DNA of 36,601 nt from an uncultured Gammaproteobacteria bacterium (GCA_913043815.1 CAJWNY010000025.1:1-36601); one strand, 5' to 3'; counted from the first letter of the stretch, positions 16,282-25,028 are shown. The notes: generated by a model not told the origin, from the letters alone. Program-made: numbers and translations.

Positions 16282-16651
16282 AATAAGATTGTTGACTAGA
16301 TAGTTCCTTTGGCGCCCCTTGTTGAAAGCAAACCTTCCGACGCAGAACGCATCCAAGAAACTATGTCACCCTAAATTCTACTGGCTTACATATGTTTATT
16401 TATAGTGCTTGTATCAAGTTACATTTCACCACTATTGCTCAAAGATCGTCTTTTTAGATCGCGTAGCTTGGAGTGATGACCGCCTTGCTTCTGCTCAGCA
16501 AATAAACCTATTCGATTCGGCAATCTGTTATTGAAAACAGTTCCTCTCTCTTATGGTGGCCGCGATGTTACCACGCTATACAGATCCTTTTGTCATCATT
16601 TTTCGCCTTTACTTCGGTTGGCAGATTTCGCTGTAATGTTAAGGTTATGGG
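16282..16651. other. Non-coding region between divergent ssrA and the Sel1-repeat gene
   Basis: It must contain the ssrA promoter (minus) and the promoter of the Sel1-repeat gene (plus). A TATCTA on the minus strand at 16297-16302 could be the ssrA -10, but the -35 is poor. A small hairpin AAAGA-TCG-TCTTT followed by TT occurs at 16441-16455. No small gene, tRNA or attachment-site repeat was recognised. Confidence 0.4.
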
Positions 16652-17983
16652 ATGAAAAAATATTTTTTGAGTTTTTGCGTTTTAATTGGGCTTCTTACCG
16701 CGGCACAGTCCTCTGCGATAGACAGTCGGAGCTATATTGATCGCGCGGTTGCATTGATCGAAGAGGGCGATTTTAGTCTTGCTCGCAGTTACTTAGAGCC
16801 GGCTTTAGTGGACCCGTATATTCCGCCCGACCTGCGCAGTAAGGCCTTTTACCTGCGCGGCTATAGTTATTTTGCTCAAGGTTTGCCGGTTTCATCGCTC
16901 CGAGATTTTAATCGTGCCCTGGAGTTCAGTCCAAATAATCCTGTTGTACTGTTTATGGTGGGCCGTGCGCACTACGAGGGACTGGGCACAAAAGCTGATC
17001 CGGCGCTTGGAGTGGAATTATTTCAGCGCTCGGTTGACGCGGGTCATCAGGGCGCGTCTGCTTACTTAGGCTTTGCTTTACTCCAAGGCAACGGTATTTC
17101 TAAAGACCTTACTCGCGCGCGAAGTTTGTTATCGGCGGTCGCAGAAGGCAAGGGTGATGCATTTGCAATGGTGCAAATGGCGCGTAGCTATCGTCAAGAG
17201 GCAACCGATTCGCCGGATCCTGCAATGGCTCGGATGTGGTACGAGCGCGCATTCGCTGCCGGCGAAGCGAATGCTTTTGTGGCTTTAGCGTATATGTATA
17301 GCAAAGACGAATTTGAGCTAAGTGAAGCCGCGGCTGATGAGCGTTCTTTTGAGTTGTTAAAACAAGCCATGGATGCGGGCGCAGAATCTGCTTACGCCCG
17401 TTTGGCTTACGCATATTTGTCAGGTATCGGCACTGCGGTCAACTATGACAGAGCCTTTCAACTATTTATGGCCGGTGTTGAGTTGGGTCAGGCTCAGAGC
17501 TTTGCAGGCATTGCACATATGTTTGAAGCTGGCTTGGGACGGTCGGTAGATTTGCAGCAAGCCGAGTCTTGGTATCTGCGTGGCATTGAAGCTGGGGATG
17601 AGTACGCGCACTCGGCCTTCGCTTATATGTTGCTGGGCATCGACCAAGATGATCGTGCGTTACAGTGGCTCTCGAGGGCGACCAAATTTGGTGGCGCGCA
17701 AAGTCATAATGACTTAGCGTGGTTGTTAGCGACAAGCGAAGTGGGCGAACTGCGCGATGGCGATTTATCTCTGCAGCATGCATTAAAAGCTGTTGGCCTA
17801 GAGGCTTCCGCAGCATACTTGGATACATTAGCCGCAGCGTACGCAGAGTCTGGATTATTCGAAGACGCATTGGTGACTCAAGAACAGGCCATTGCTGCGG
17901 CGTTGGATGAAGATGAGAGCGTTCAACAAGAATTGGAGCAGCATCTTCTGAGTTATCAGAAGCAGAAACCTTGGCGAGAATGA
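16652..17983 (+). CDS. Secreted Sel1/TPR-repeat protein
   Basis: A 443-residue exported protein of unknown specific role. Residues 1-22 are a signal peptide (MKKYFLSFCVLIGLL, then AAQSSA before the predicted cut). About 30-100 contain TPR-like helices (AFYLRGYSYFAQGLPVSSL, then RDFNRALEFSPNNPV). From about 105 to 340 run Sel1-like repeats of 35-40 residues, each with a G-A/S-A or A-x-A-Y pattern, for example YEGLGTKADPALGVELFQRS and YLSGIGTAVNYDRAFQLF. A final TPR-like pair closes the chain. Such proteins serve as scaffolds in the periplasm. AAGG lies upstream of the ATG. It is followed by the small winged-helix-like gene after 50 bp and may share its transcript. Confidence 0.8.
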   Translation: MKKYFLSFCVLIGLLTAAQSSAIDSRSYIDRAVALIEEGDFSLARSYLEPALVDPYIPPDLRSKAFYLRGYSYFAQGLPVSSLRDFNRALEFSPNNPVVLFMVGRAHYEGLGTKADPALGVELFQRSVDAGHQGASAYLGFALLQGNGISKDLTRARSLLSAVAEGKGDAFAMVQMARSYRQEATDSPDPAMARMWYERAFAAGEANAFVALAYMYSKDEFELSEAAADERSFELLKQAMDAGAESAYARLAYAYLSGIGTAVNYDRAFQLFMAGVELGQAQSFAGIAHMFEAGLGRSVDLQQAESWYLRGIEAGDEYAHSAFAYMLLGIDQDDRALQWLSRATKFGGAQSHNDLAWLLATSEVGELRDGDLSLQHALKAVGLEASAAYLDTLAAAYAESGLFEDALVTQEQAIAAALDEDESVQQELEQHLLSYQKQKPWRE

Positions 17984-18033
17984 GTACTTTCTGGTACTAA
18001 TTTGCGTCGATTATTGAGCACCGGGAGTGGGTA

Positions 18034-18297
18034 GTGAGTACTGAGCGTAAAAGAATTGAAGAGGTTTTCCAAATTATTGAAGAACTTATAAAAGAGAATC
18101 AATCGGGCATTAAGGCTGGTGCGGTTGCAGATGTATTGCGCGCGCGTAATGCGCCATCTGGTATGTGGCAACTTAGAGCAGACTTTAGCGAGCTTGCACG
18201 TGACGATCGTATTCAATGCAATGACGTTACAGGAGCTTGGACCCTTGCTAACGCCTCGTTAAAGAATGTGGGCGAAGGTGAAGCTGGTGAAAGCTAA
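18034..18297 (+). CDS. Small winged-helix-like protein of unknown function
   Basis: An 87-residue protein starting at GTG, with GGGAG upstream. I do not recognise the family. The charged N-terminal helix (RKRIEEVFQIIEELIKENQS), the helix-turn-helix-like GIKAGAVADVLRARN and the wing-like stretch DDRIQCNDVTGAWTLA fit a winged-helix fold that might bind nucleic acid. It overlaps the following lumazine-synthase-like gene by about 11 bp, or 32 bp if the upstream ATG is used, so the two are translated together. No partner or target can be read from the sequence. Confidence 0.65.
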   Translation: MSTERKRIEEVFQIIEELIKENQSGIKAGAVADVLRARNAPSGMWQLRADFSELARDDRIQCNDVTGAWTLANASLKNVGEGEAGES

Positions 18298-18790
18298 AGT
18301 CGATATTTCAAATCTGCCAAAGGTGACTACCCCTGGCAGGATTTGTATTTTGAAGTCCAAGTGGCATTTGCAGCATGTGCAAAGTATGGCTGATGCTTGT
18401 CGAAGCGTTCTTGAAGACGCAGGCTATACCCAGATCGACGAATATATTTTACCCGGGTGTCTTGAAATACCCCTAGCTGCCAGGGACTTGCTGGCGGAAG
18501 ACGCCAGTATTGCGGAGGACAACGCCGAAAACAAAATAGACGCCATTGTGTGCTTTGGCATCATCGTCAAGGGCGATACGTTGCACTTTGAGATGATCAG
18601 TGAGGAGAGCATGCGTGGACTTGGTTCCGTGATGCACGACTTTCGCCGGCCAATACTTGTTGAAATTTTGCCCGTCTTTGAGATGCAACAAGCCATTGAT
18701 CGCTCGTCAGACGATGAGTTCAATAAAGGCATCGAGGCGGCAGTAGCCGCAATTGAAATGATTGCTTGGCGCCGATCTACTCTCGCTTAG
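18287..18790 (+). CDS. Divergent 6,7-dimethyl-8-ribityllumazine synthase-like protein
   Basis: RibH-family protein, which in classical form condenses a ribityl-aminouracil with a C4 phosphate to give the precursor of riboflavin. I favour GTG 18287 (167 residues), preceded by AAGG; ATG 18266 would add seven residues but has no ribosome-binding site. Seen in the chain: KSKWHLQHV with Trp26 in the flavin-stacking place, LPGCLEIPLAA (60s), GIIVKGDTLHFEM with the catalytic-type His100, and FNKGIEAAVAAIEM with Lys147. Trp at the stacking site is a feature of type II (RibH2-like) enzymes, while GDTLHFE is type I-like. One of the two phosphate-contacting Lys positions appears to be lost. It is not in a rib operon, so a second, specialised copy is likely. 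Confidence 0.75.
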   Translation: MKAKVDISNLPKVTTPGRICILKSKWHLQHVQSMADACRSVLEDAGYTQIDEYILPGCLEIPLAARDLLAEDASIAEDNAENKIDAIVCFGIIVKGDTLHFEMISEESMRGLGSVMHDFRRPILVEILPVFEMQQAIDRSSDDEFNKGIEAAVAAIEMIAWRRSTLA

Positions 18791-18811
18791 AGCCGGTCCC
18801 AGTATGTTTGC

Positions 18812-18828
18812 CCGCATAAAAAATGCGG
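18812..18828. terminator. Hairpin between convergent ribH-like gene and smpB
   Basis: CCGCAT-AAAAA-ATGCGG, a 6-bp GC-rich stem, lies in the 45-bp gap between two convergent stop codons. No T tract follows on the plus strand, so it is a candidate bidirectional stop or a 3'-end stabiliser rather than a textbook terminator. Confidence 0.4.
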
Positions 18829-18835
18829 CGAAGCG

Positions 18836-19315
18836 TTAGTGGGCTGAAGTTTTAAATAACCTCTGCTTGTCGCGCTGCCAATCTCCTTCTTTCATAGTGG
18901 CGCGTTTGTCGTGTTGCTTCTTACCCTTACCTAGGGCTATCTCAACTTTTACTTTATTGCCTTTCCAGTACATCGCCAGTGGCACAATAGTGTAGCCTTT
19001 TTGCTGGTTGGCAACAAAAAGCTGCGCCAGTTCTTTGGCGTGTAAAAGTAATTTTCTCACTCGCTGTGGTTCAGCTATGACGTGGGTCGATGCGCTGAGT
19101 AGCGGCGTAATATTACAGCCAGCCAAATAGGCTTCACCTTGATGTAAGTTGATATAACCTTCGGCTATCTGCACTTTGCCGTCGCGAATACTTTTTACTT
19201 CCCAGCCAAGCAGCATCAGACCTGCTTCAAAGCGATCTTCGATAAAATAGTCGTGCCGCGCTCTTCGGTTCTGCGCGATGGTGCCCGGACTGGATTTCTT
19301 AGCTGATTTGGCCAT
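18836..19315 (-). CDS. smpB: SsrA-binding protein SmpB
   Basis: Binds the tRNA-like domain of tmRNA and carries it into the A site of stalled ribosomes. The usual start MAKSAKK at 19315 is preferred; the frame stays open upstream to 19390, but those 25 residues have no counterpart in the family. This gives 159 residues, the normal length. Motifs present: [48 protein letters not shown], the GKKQHDKR segment, and the basic C-terminal tail [11 protein letters not shown]. ssrA, its RNA partner, lies 2.5 kb away on the same strand. It is divergent from the transporter gene, with 139 bp between. Confidence 0.97.
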   Translation of the reverse strand: MAKSAKKSSPGTIAQNRRARHDYFIEDRFEAGLMLLGWEVKSIRDGKVQIAEGYINLHQGEAYLAGCNITPLLSASTHVIAEPQRVRKLLLHAKELAQLFVANQQKGYTIVPLAMYWKGNKVKVEIALGKGKKQHDKRATMKEGDWQRDKQRLFKTSAH

Positions 19316-19454
19316 GATGGCTGTGTACTTTGTTTTGTTTAGGATTTTTGGCGGAGAGGAGTATATCAGGTTGTTATCCGTACATAGCAATCTCTAGGCT
19401 ACTCTGCGAGATCAGTAGTAAACTGCACACCCTTTAAAGAATTATAAACGCTTT

Positions 19455-20840
19455 ATGGCTCTAAAAGACAATTCCTCTCAAAATCGCTGGTCTAGCCGGT
19501 GGTTGTTTGTTTTAGCTGCTGCCGGATCTGCCGTCGGCTTGGGTAATATTTGGAAATTCCCATACATCGCGGGCGAAAATGGCGGCGGAGCCTTTGTTCT
19601 TATTTACCTTGTTTGTATTGCTTTAGTCGGCATTCCTATCATGATTTCCGAAGTTCTAATGGGCCGAGAGGGCCGTTCTAGCCCAATTCATACAATGCGT
19701 ATTTTGGCGAAAAAAGCAGGTCGGAGTCAGCGCTGGGCGTTATTGGGCTGGCTGGGAGTGATGACGGGCTTTCTTATTCTTTCCTACTACGCCGTTATTG
19801 CCGGTTGGGCAATCAACTATTTTTGGCTAACAGCCAATGGCACTTTTGACGGAGCCGGTGGCGATTTTGTTGCCCAAGCATTTACTGATTTGCAAGCGGA
19901 TCCAATGCGAATGGTTGCTTATCAAACCGCCTTCATGGTGGTAACTATTTGGATTGTTGGCCGCGGGGTTACTGCAGGTCTTGAAAGAGCTATTCAATGG
20001 TTTATGCCCGCGCTCTTCATATTGCTTGTTGTTCTGCTTATTTACAGCTTTAACTCTGGTGGTTTTGCTCAGGGTTGGGCTTTTATGTTTGATCTGAAAT
20101 GGGACGCCGTTGGTCCGGAGGCTTGGCTCATTGCGATGGGCCAAGCATTTTTTACCCTAAGCTTGGGCATGGGCACTATGATGGCCTATGGTGCCTATGT
20201 GCCCGAAGATGCCAGGTTAAGTACTACAGTTGTGACCATTGCTCTTTTAGATACTGTAGTTGCCATTGCCGCCGGGTTAGCTATTTTCCCAATTGTCTTT
20301 GCGAACGGTTTGGAAGTCAGCCAAGGACCGGGCCTGACCTTTGTGACGCTACCTTTAGCTTTCGGCCAGATGCCTTTCGGCGCCTTTTTTGGCGCTGTGT
20401 TTTTTATCTTGATCAGTTTTGCAGCCATTACCTCGGCTATTTCGCTTACCGAACCTGCGCTGGCTTACCTCACTGAAGAGTACAACGCAAAGCGTCAGCG
20501 TGTTGCTATAAGCCTTGGTGTGGTGTGTTGGGTATTAGGTTTGGGGACAGTGTTTTCATTCAATATTTGGTCAGACGTTTTTGTTGTAGGTGAACTCAAT
20601 TTCTTCGGGTTTGTTGACTACCTCTCACAAAATATCATGCTGCCCTTGGGTGGGATGTTGATCACAATTTTTGCCGCGTGGTTGCTGCCTAGAGATATGA
20701 TCAATCGACAGCTAGGTATCTCTAGCCCCGCTGTTTCATGGGCCTGGCGCATTGTTGCTGGCATTTTGGCTCCTCTTGGTGTGCTGGCCATATTCATATA
20801 TACCGTTTGGCCATTGATCCAAAACTTGTTCAATTTATGA
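19455..20840 (+). CDS. Sodium-dependent transporter of the NSS (SNF) family
   Basis: A 461-residue inner membrane symporter with about twelve membrane segments, predicted to use the sodium gradient to import an amino acid or amine. The first-helix signature is clear: AAAGSAVGLGNIWKFPYIAG followed by ENGGGAFVLIYL (about residues 22-53), including the unwound GNIWKFP sodium- and substrate-binding stretch. The helix 6 region (AFFTLSLGMGTMMAYGAY) and helix 8 region (FAAITSAISLTEP) also match. Its TGA overlaps the ATG of ratA. A sodium symporter is common in marine bacteria. The substrate cannot be determined from sequence. Confidence 0.92.
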   Translation: MALKDNSSQNRWSSRWLFVLAAAGSAVGLGNIWKFPYIAGENGGGAFVLIYLVCIALVGIPIMISEVLMGREGRSSPIHTMRILAKKAGRSQRWALLGWLGVMTGFLILSYYAVIAGWAINYFWLTANGTFDGAGGDFVAQAFTDLQADPMRMVAYQTAFMVVTIWIVGRGVTAGLERAIQWFMPALFILLVVLLIYSFNSGGFAQGWAFMFDLKWDAVGPEAWLIAMGQAFFTLSLGMGTMMAYGAYVPEDARLSTTVVTIALLDTVVAIAAGLAIFPIVFANGLEVSQGPGLTFVTLPLAFGQMPFGAFFGAVFFILISFAAITSAISLTEPALAYLTEEYNAKRQRVAISLGVVCWVLGLGTVFSFNIWSDVFVVGELNFFGFVDYLSQNIMLPLGGMLITIFAAWLLPRDMINRQLGISSPAVSWAWRIVAGILAPLGVLAIFIYTVWPLIQNLFNL

Positions 20841-21304
20841 CAGTACTGACCCGTTCATCTTTATTAATGGTGCCGGCCAATGTTGCCTTTGGCGTAGTTA
20901 ATGATGTTGAAAGGTATCCGCAATTTTTGCCCGGATGCAATAACGTGGAATTGTTAGCGGTTGTTGGTGAGGGTGACTCGAAAGGAGTCAAAGCACGAGT
21001 TACTGCCGGAGCAAAGGGAATGGCTTATAGCTTTGTGACTACCAACACCTTCGTTGTTAATAAGCGCATTGAGATGACTTTGGACGAAGGGCCTTTTGAA
21101 GTACTGGAAGGCGTATGGGTTTTTAAGCCGCTGAGTGATGACGGTTGTCGCATTGATCTCACCTTGGAGTTTGTGGCTCAAGGTATGTTGTCTCGCTTAC
21201 TCAGTCCAATGGCGAGCAGCGTTGCGGACAGAATGGTCGCGGCCTTTACCCAAAGAATTGAGGATATAGGTGACATCTACGCACAGCAGCCCGAGGACAA
21301 ATAG
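20837..21304 (+). CDS. ratA: RatA / Coq10-like START-domain protein
   Basis: A 155-residue protein of the polyketide cyclase/START fold, related to E. coli RatA (described as blocking 70S ribosome association) and to Coq10, a ubiquinone-binding protein. The start is ATG 20837, overlapping the transporter stop in an ATGA junction; the longer open frame from 20738 is the overlap with the transporter. Seen in the chain: MVPANVAFGVVNDVERYPQF, LPGCN, and the C-terminal helix SSVADRMVAAFTQRIEDIG. It pairs with rnfH downstream, as in most gammaproteobacteria next to smpB and bamE. Which of the two proposed roles applies is open. Confidence 0.92.
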   Translation: MTVLTRSSLLMVPANVAFGVVNDVERYPQFLPGCNNVELLAVVGEGDSKGVKARVTAGAKGMAYSFVTTNTFVVNKRIEMTLDEGPFEVLEGVWVFKPLSDDGCRIDLTLEFVAQGMLSRLLSPMASSVADRMVAAFTQRIEDIGDIYAQQPEDK

Positions 21305-21579
21305 TGCTTATTGAAATAGTCTATGCCGAGCTTAATGATCAGCGCCATATTGAATTAGATGTGGATGAGGGCGCCAATGTGGCCGCTTGTCTAGACCTTT
21401 TGCGCTTGCATCCAATGAGCAAAGACTTGGGCCTGGATGAATTAGCTGTTGGTATTTTTGGCGAAGTCTGCGGCCCTGATCGCTTGCTTAAGGGTGGGGA
21501 TCGTTTGGAGTTTTATCGTCCGCTAATTGCTGACGCCAAAACAGCGCGCAGACTCAGAGCTAAGTCTCAGACGGTTTAA
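21304..21579 (+). CDS. rnfH: RnfH family protein (RatB)
   Basis: A 91-residue ubiquitin-like beta-grasp protein, the conserved partner of ratA. The GTG start shares one base with the ratA TAG stop. Family marks are IEIVYAELNDQRHIELDV, AVGIFGEVCGPDRLLKGGDR and LEFYRPLIADAKTARRLRA, the last being the signature end of the family. Its biochemical role is not settled. The last 20 bp overlap the end of convergent bamE. Confidence 0.93.
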   Translation: MLIEIVYAELNDQRHIELDVDEGANVAACLDLLRLHPMSKDLGLDELAVGIFGEVCGPDRLLKGGDRLEFYRPLIADAKTARRLRAKSQTV

Positions 21580-21991
21580 CGGTTGTTTGCTTAACGTCGC
21601 TGGCTTCAGTCGCAGGCCCAGCGTCTGCTGTATCTGGGGCTTTAGCGATTGGCGCTAAATCGCCTGAAATAGTCGTCAGCAGATCATCGTCGAAATCTAA
21701 AATCATTTTTAGTTGTTGGTTAAAAAAATCTGGCACTTCTAAGGTGTAAAGATAAACCCAGCGATTGCGCTCGAAGGGGTCCTGAAGGACCGTATCTCCC
21801 ATAACAAAGGACACTTGATTCCTTGTCATGCCTGGTTTTAGCCGGTTGACCATTTCTTGGGTGATCACGTTCCCTTGTTGTACAGGTATTTTATAAACTC
21901 GAGGTATTTTTAAATTTGAGAATTTAAAGTTAGATAAGCCGCACCCACCTAGAAGGGTAATGCTGATTACTGAGATCATTAGGTTTTTCAT
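21560..21991 (-). CDS. bamE: Outer membrane assembly lipoprotein BamE
   Basis: Lipoprotein subunit of the BAM complex that folds beta-barrel proteins into the outer membrane. I take ATG 21991, which gives 143 residues with a lipoprotein signal (ISVISITLLGGC; Cys17 is the lipidated residue). The longer frame to 22108 runs into the intergenic space and has no signal peptide at its start. The core is KIPVQQGNVITQEMVNRLKP, then GMTRNQVSFVMGDTVLQDPF and RWVYLYTLE, all typical. A 40-residue Ala/Thr/Asp-rich tail extends beyond shorter homologues. It is convergent with rnfH, the usual arrangement. Confidence 0.94.
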   Translation of the reverse strand: MKNLMISVISITLLGGCGLSNFKFSNLKIPRVYKIPVQQGNVITQEMVNRLKPGMTRNQVSFVMGDTVLQDPFERNRWVYLYTLEVPDFFNQQLKMILDFDDDLLTTISGDLAPIAKAPDTADAGPATEASDVKQTTVKPSET

Positions 21992-22070
21992 GGCGCGGAT
22001 ATTAACCACCCCTGTAGGTGCTGACCAGTGTTGATTGCTAGTAGAGTCTTTTTCTCGATATTCGGGCACA

Positions 22071-23711
22071 TTACTTGGGGTGAGCCTCTTGTAAAAGCGT
22101 TTTTGCATAGGCTCTGGTTTTTTCGGTTACACCTGCGCCGGCTAACATTCTAGCTAGCTCTTCAATACGATTGTCTTGGGATAACGGCTCAATAACCGTT
22201 TGGTCTTTGTGCTTGCTAACGCGCATGTGGTTGTGGCCAAGAGCGGCAACTTGTGGAGCGTGTGTGACACAGAGCACTTGGGTGTGGTCCGCAAGGTCGC
22301 GCAAAATTCTGCCAACGGTATCTGCGGTTGTGCCGCCAACGCCGACGTCAGCTTCATCTAGTATCAAACAGGGCAGGGCGCTATTGGCCGCTGCCACGAT
22401 TTGAATGGCCAAGCTGATGCGGGTCTGCTCGCCCCCTGAAGCAATTCTGCCCAGCGGACCGGCGGCAAAATTAGCATTCGTGGTGACATGGAATTCGACC
22501 TGTTCCAAACCGTGCTCGCTTTGTTGATCGTGAAAGACAATGCTTAAAGCGCCGTCCTTGATGCCCAAGGCTTGAATGTATCCGTTAACGTCCTTGCAGA
22601 ATCCCCCACTTTGCTTGCGCCTGGCAGTAGACAATTTTTTAGCGTTGGCGAAGTATTCTTCGCCGAGTGCTCCTTCTTTGGCAGAGAGTTCATCGAGCAT
22701 CGTGGTATCAGAGGCCATGCTGTCGAATTCTTGCTGCAACTCCTGAGCGAAGTTGGAAACGTGTTCCGGCTGAATTTTATGCTTGCGCGCCACTTCCAAA
22801 ATTGCGCTGATGCGCTCATCGATTTCTAATAGTGCACCCGGGTCTACGACCACTTGATCTTGGTAGCGCCGTAAATCTCGGGCTGCGTCATCAAGTAGAG
22901 TTAGTGCAGAAACGAGAGTGTCTTTGGCAACTGCAAGATCTTTATGCGAATCATCTAGCTCAGTGAGCATGCGCGCCGTTTGGCGCAGGTCATCCAGTTC
23001 TTCTAAATTACCGTTGGCTCTGCCAAGTATTTCCAGAATGCTTTGGGCTTGGGCTAATCTCTTTTGCTCTACCTCAAGTTGCGCCAACTCATTTTCGCCA
23101 ATTGATAAGTTTGCGAATTCCTCTAATTGATACTTTAAAAGGGTTTCCCGATCTTCGTGGGCGGTTATGACGTCTTTTAGTTTGGCAATTTCTTGCACTG
23201 TATTTTGCCAAGTTTTATAGAGTCCAGAGACTTTTGTACTCTGGCTTGCCAGCTTGCCGTAATCATCTAGTAAGCTTCGTTGTACATTTCTATCTAAAAG
23301 GCGTTGGTGTTCATTTTGACCTTGGATATCTACCAGATGCTCGCTAATGTCCTTCAAATACTGCAATGTCACGGGGATATTGTTGATGAACGATCGCGAG
23401 CGGCCCTCTGTGCTGATTACTCTGCGAACAAGGCAATCTGTGTTGCCGCCTTCTAGCATATCATCCGCTGCGAGCTTGGTTTGCAGAAAACCGGATGGCA
23501 ATAATTCAAACTCGGCACTGATGTCGGCTTTGTCCGCCCCGGGTCTAACGCAGTCGGTTTTAGCTCGTTCTCCCAAAAGCAAACTTAAAGCGCCGAGCAA
23601 TATGGATTTGCCTGCGCCAGATTCTCCAGTAATACCGGTTAGGCCAGCTTTGAAGGACACGTCTAAGGTGTCGACGAGGACATAATTACGAATGGTCAGC
23701 TGTTTCAACAT
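22071..23711 (-). CDS. recN: DNA repair protein RecN
   Basis: SMC-like ATPase that helps double-strand break repair by recombination. The 546 residues are close to the usual 553. The Walker A motif is GESGAGKS near residue 30. A long coiled coil spans roughly 150-370. The C-terminal head holds the ABC signature IASGGEQTRISLAIQI and the Walker B CLILDEADVGVGG, followed by the switch-His segment VLCVTHAPQVAA. It is divergent from hrcA. I looked for a LexA box (CTGT-N8-ACAG) in the 279-bp upstream gap and did not find a clear one, although recN is SOS-induced in many relatives. Confidence 0.96.
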   Translation of the reverse strand: MLKQLTIRNYVLVDTLDVSFKAGLTGITGESGAGKSILLGALSLLLGERAKTDCVRPGADKADISAEFELLPSGFLQTKLAADDMLEGGNTDCLVRRVISTEGRSRSFINNIPVTLQYLKDISEHLVDIQGQNEHQRLLDRNVQRSLLDDYGKLASQSTKVSGLYKTWQNTVQEIAKLKDVITAHEDRETLLKYQLEEFANLSIGENELAQLEVEQKRLAQAQSILEILGRANGNLEELDDLRQTARMLTELDDSHKDLAVAKDTLVSALTLLDDAARDLRRYQDQVVVDPGALLEIDERISAILEVARKHKIQPEHVSNFAQELQQEFDSMASDTTMLDELSAKEGALGEEYFANAKKLSTARRKQSGGFCKDVNGYIQALGIKDGALSIVFHDQQSEHGLEQVEFHVTTNANFAAGPLGRIASGGEQTRISLAIQIVAAANSALPCLILDEADVGVGGTTADTVGRILRDLADHTQVLCVTHAPQVAALGHNHMRVSKHKDQTVIEPLSQDNRIEELARMLAGAGVTEKTRAYAKTLLQEAHPK

Positions 23712-23990
23712 TTTGATTTTATCAATGCAGCGATAATGGAGTTTAGATTATCATCAAATGATGCATGATCGCGCTATCACTGGTACTTTCACTGTTACTA
23801 ACTCCTTTGCAAGAAAAACTGTCTGATTAGGATCAATGTTTTGTTTTTTGTAGCGGGGTGGAAAAGTGGCGTTCTCCGAAAACTCTTTTTTTAAAATGTC
23901 CACTTTACTCTGAGAACATTCGAGAATCTGGACAAGTCAAAGTGATTTGCCTAGCAACTTATTAAGCAAAAATGGTCAGGTACAACTTCG
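23712..23990. other. Intergenic region between divergent recN and hrcA
   Basis: Holds promoters for both genes. I see no LexA box, no CIRCE operator (TTAGCACTC-N9-GAGTGCTAA) and no sigma32 site. A widely spaced inverted pair, GTTCTC and GAGAAC, flanks an AT-rich stretch around 23871-23915; its meaning is unknown. Confidence 0.4.
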
Positions 23991-25028
23991 ATGGAAAATG
24001 ATGTCGATCCTCGCGCGCAACAGCTGTTCAAGTTGTTGGTCGAACATTATATAGCTGAGGGTACACCGGTCGCCTCCAAGGCCTTGGCCATGCTACCTGA
24101 GGTTCAGGTTTCCTCGGCCACCGTGCGTAATGTTATGGGCGACCTTGAAGCCCTGGGTTTGGTCAGTTCGCCTCATACTTCCGCGGGCAAAATCCCCACG
24201 CAGCTTGGTCTTCGCTTTTTTGTAGATACGCTGTTGAGTGTTGAGCCGTGGCAAGATTCTCGAACTAAAGAAATTGAAGCCGAGCTGAACCCAAATATGT
24301 CCTCGTCTGAATTGTTAAGCGCGGCGTCCAATGTTTTGTCGCAATTTACTCAAATGACCTGCCTGATCACTACGCCGCGCCGCAATCAAGTTAGCCTGCG
24401 GCAAATAGAATTTTTGCGTTTAGACGAGTTGCGTATTTTAGTCATTTTGGTGCTCAGTGACAGAGAGGTCCAAAACCGCGTTATCCATCTCGATAAACCG
24501 TTCTCTGACAATGAATTGACTCAAGCGTCGCTTTTGCTGAATAGGGAGTTTGGTGGTAAACCTCTTATGCAGGTGCGCCAGGCTCTAGTTGAAAGCATGC
24601 AGGATGATAAAGACCGCATGGATCAACTGATGCAGCGAGCACTGGATATGGCAGCTAAGGCCTTTGAATCAAAAGAAGTGGAGGGAGATGGCCAAGAACT
24701 TTTAGTCAGCGGCGAGCGGCGTTTGTTAGATTTCACGCCGGATACGGATAAAGTGAAATCATTGTTTGAGGCTATTTCGAAAAAAGGCATCGTTTTACAT
24801 CTGTTAGATCAATGTATTGAAAGCTCCGGTGTTCAGTTATTTATAGGTAAAGAGTCCGGCTATCGCCCATTGGGCGAGATGTCTTTAGTCACCTCTTCTT
24901 ACAAGGTCAATGGCGAGTTGGCTGGTGTTTTGGGAGTAATTGGGCCTACCCGAATGGATTACAAGGATGTAATTCCCGTTGTAGATGTCACTGCCCGCGT
25001 GCTTAGTGCGGCTATGCGCTACAGTTAA
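23991..25028 (+). CDS. hrcA: Heat-inducible transcription repressor HrcA
   Basis: Represses chaperone genes by binding CIRCE operators and is tuned by GroEL in the systems studied. 345 residues, normal length. The N-terminal winged helix reads AQQLFKLLVEHYIAEGTPVA, VSSATVRNVMGDLEALGLVS and HTSAGKIPTQLGLRFFVDTL, the strongest signature. The C-terminal half includes VGLIGP-like text (LAGVLGVIGPTRMDYKDVIP) and the final helix. The ribosome-binding site is weak. It lies upstream of grpE-dnaK-dnaJ, the standard order. No CIRCE element occurs in this locus by eye, so its targets are probably elsewhere (for example groESL). Confidence 0.96.
   Translation: MENDVDPRAQQLFKLLVEHYIAEGTPVASKALAMLPEVQVSSATVRNVMGDLEALGLVSSPHTSAGKIPTQLGLRFFVDTLLSVEPWQDSRTKEIEAELNPNMSSSELLSAASNVLSQFTQMTCLITTPRRNQVSLRQIEFLRLDELRILVILVLSDREVQNRVIHLDKPFSDNELTQASLLLNREFGGKPLMQVRQALVESMQDDKDRMDQLMQRALDMAAKAFESKEVEGDGQELLVSGERRLLDFTPDTDKVKSLFEAISKKGIVLHLLDQCIESSGVQLFIGKESGYRPLGEMSLVTSSYKVNGELAGVLGVIGPTRMDYKDVIPVVDVTARVLSAAMRYS

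Noticed and set aside
19316-19390. N-terminal extension of SmpB
   Set aside because: The family starts with MAKSxKK-like text; the added 25 residues have no counterpart and no ribosome-binding site.
20738-20836. Upstream extension of ratA
   Set aside because: These 33 codons lie within the end of the transporter gene and do not resemble the family; the ATGA junction at 20837 is the natural start.
20837-21579. ratA-rnfH as a mobile toxin-antitoxin system
   Set aside because: The pair is a conserved core gene set near smpB and bamE in gammaproteobacteria and shows no sign of transfer here.
21992-22108. N-terminal extension of BamE
   Set aside because: It would bury the lipoprotein signal sequence in the interior of the protein; ATG 21991 puts it at the N terminus.
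23740-23830. LexA box upstream of recN
   Set aside because: ACTGG/CACTGTTAC stretches look similar, but no CTGT-N8-ACAG arrangement could be found.
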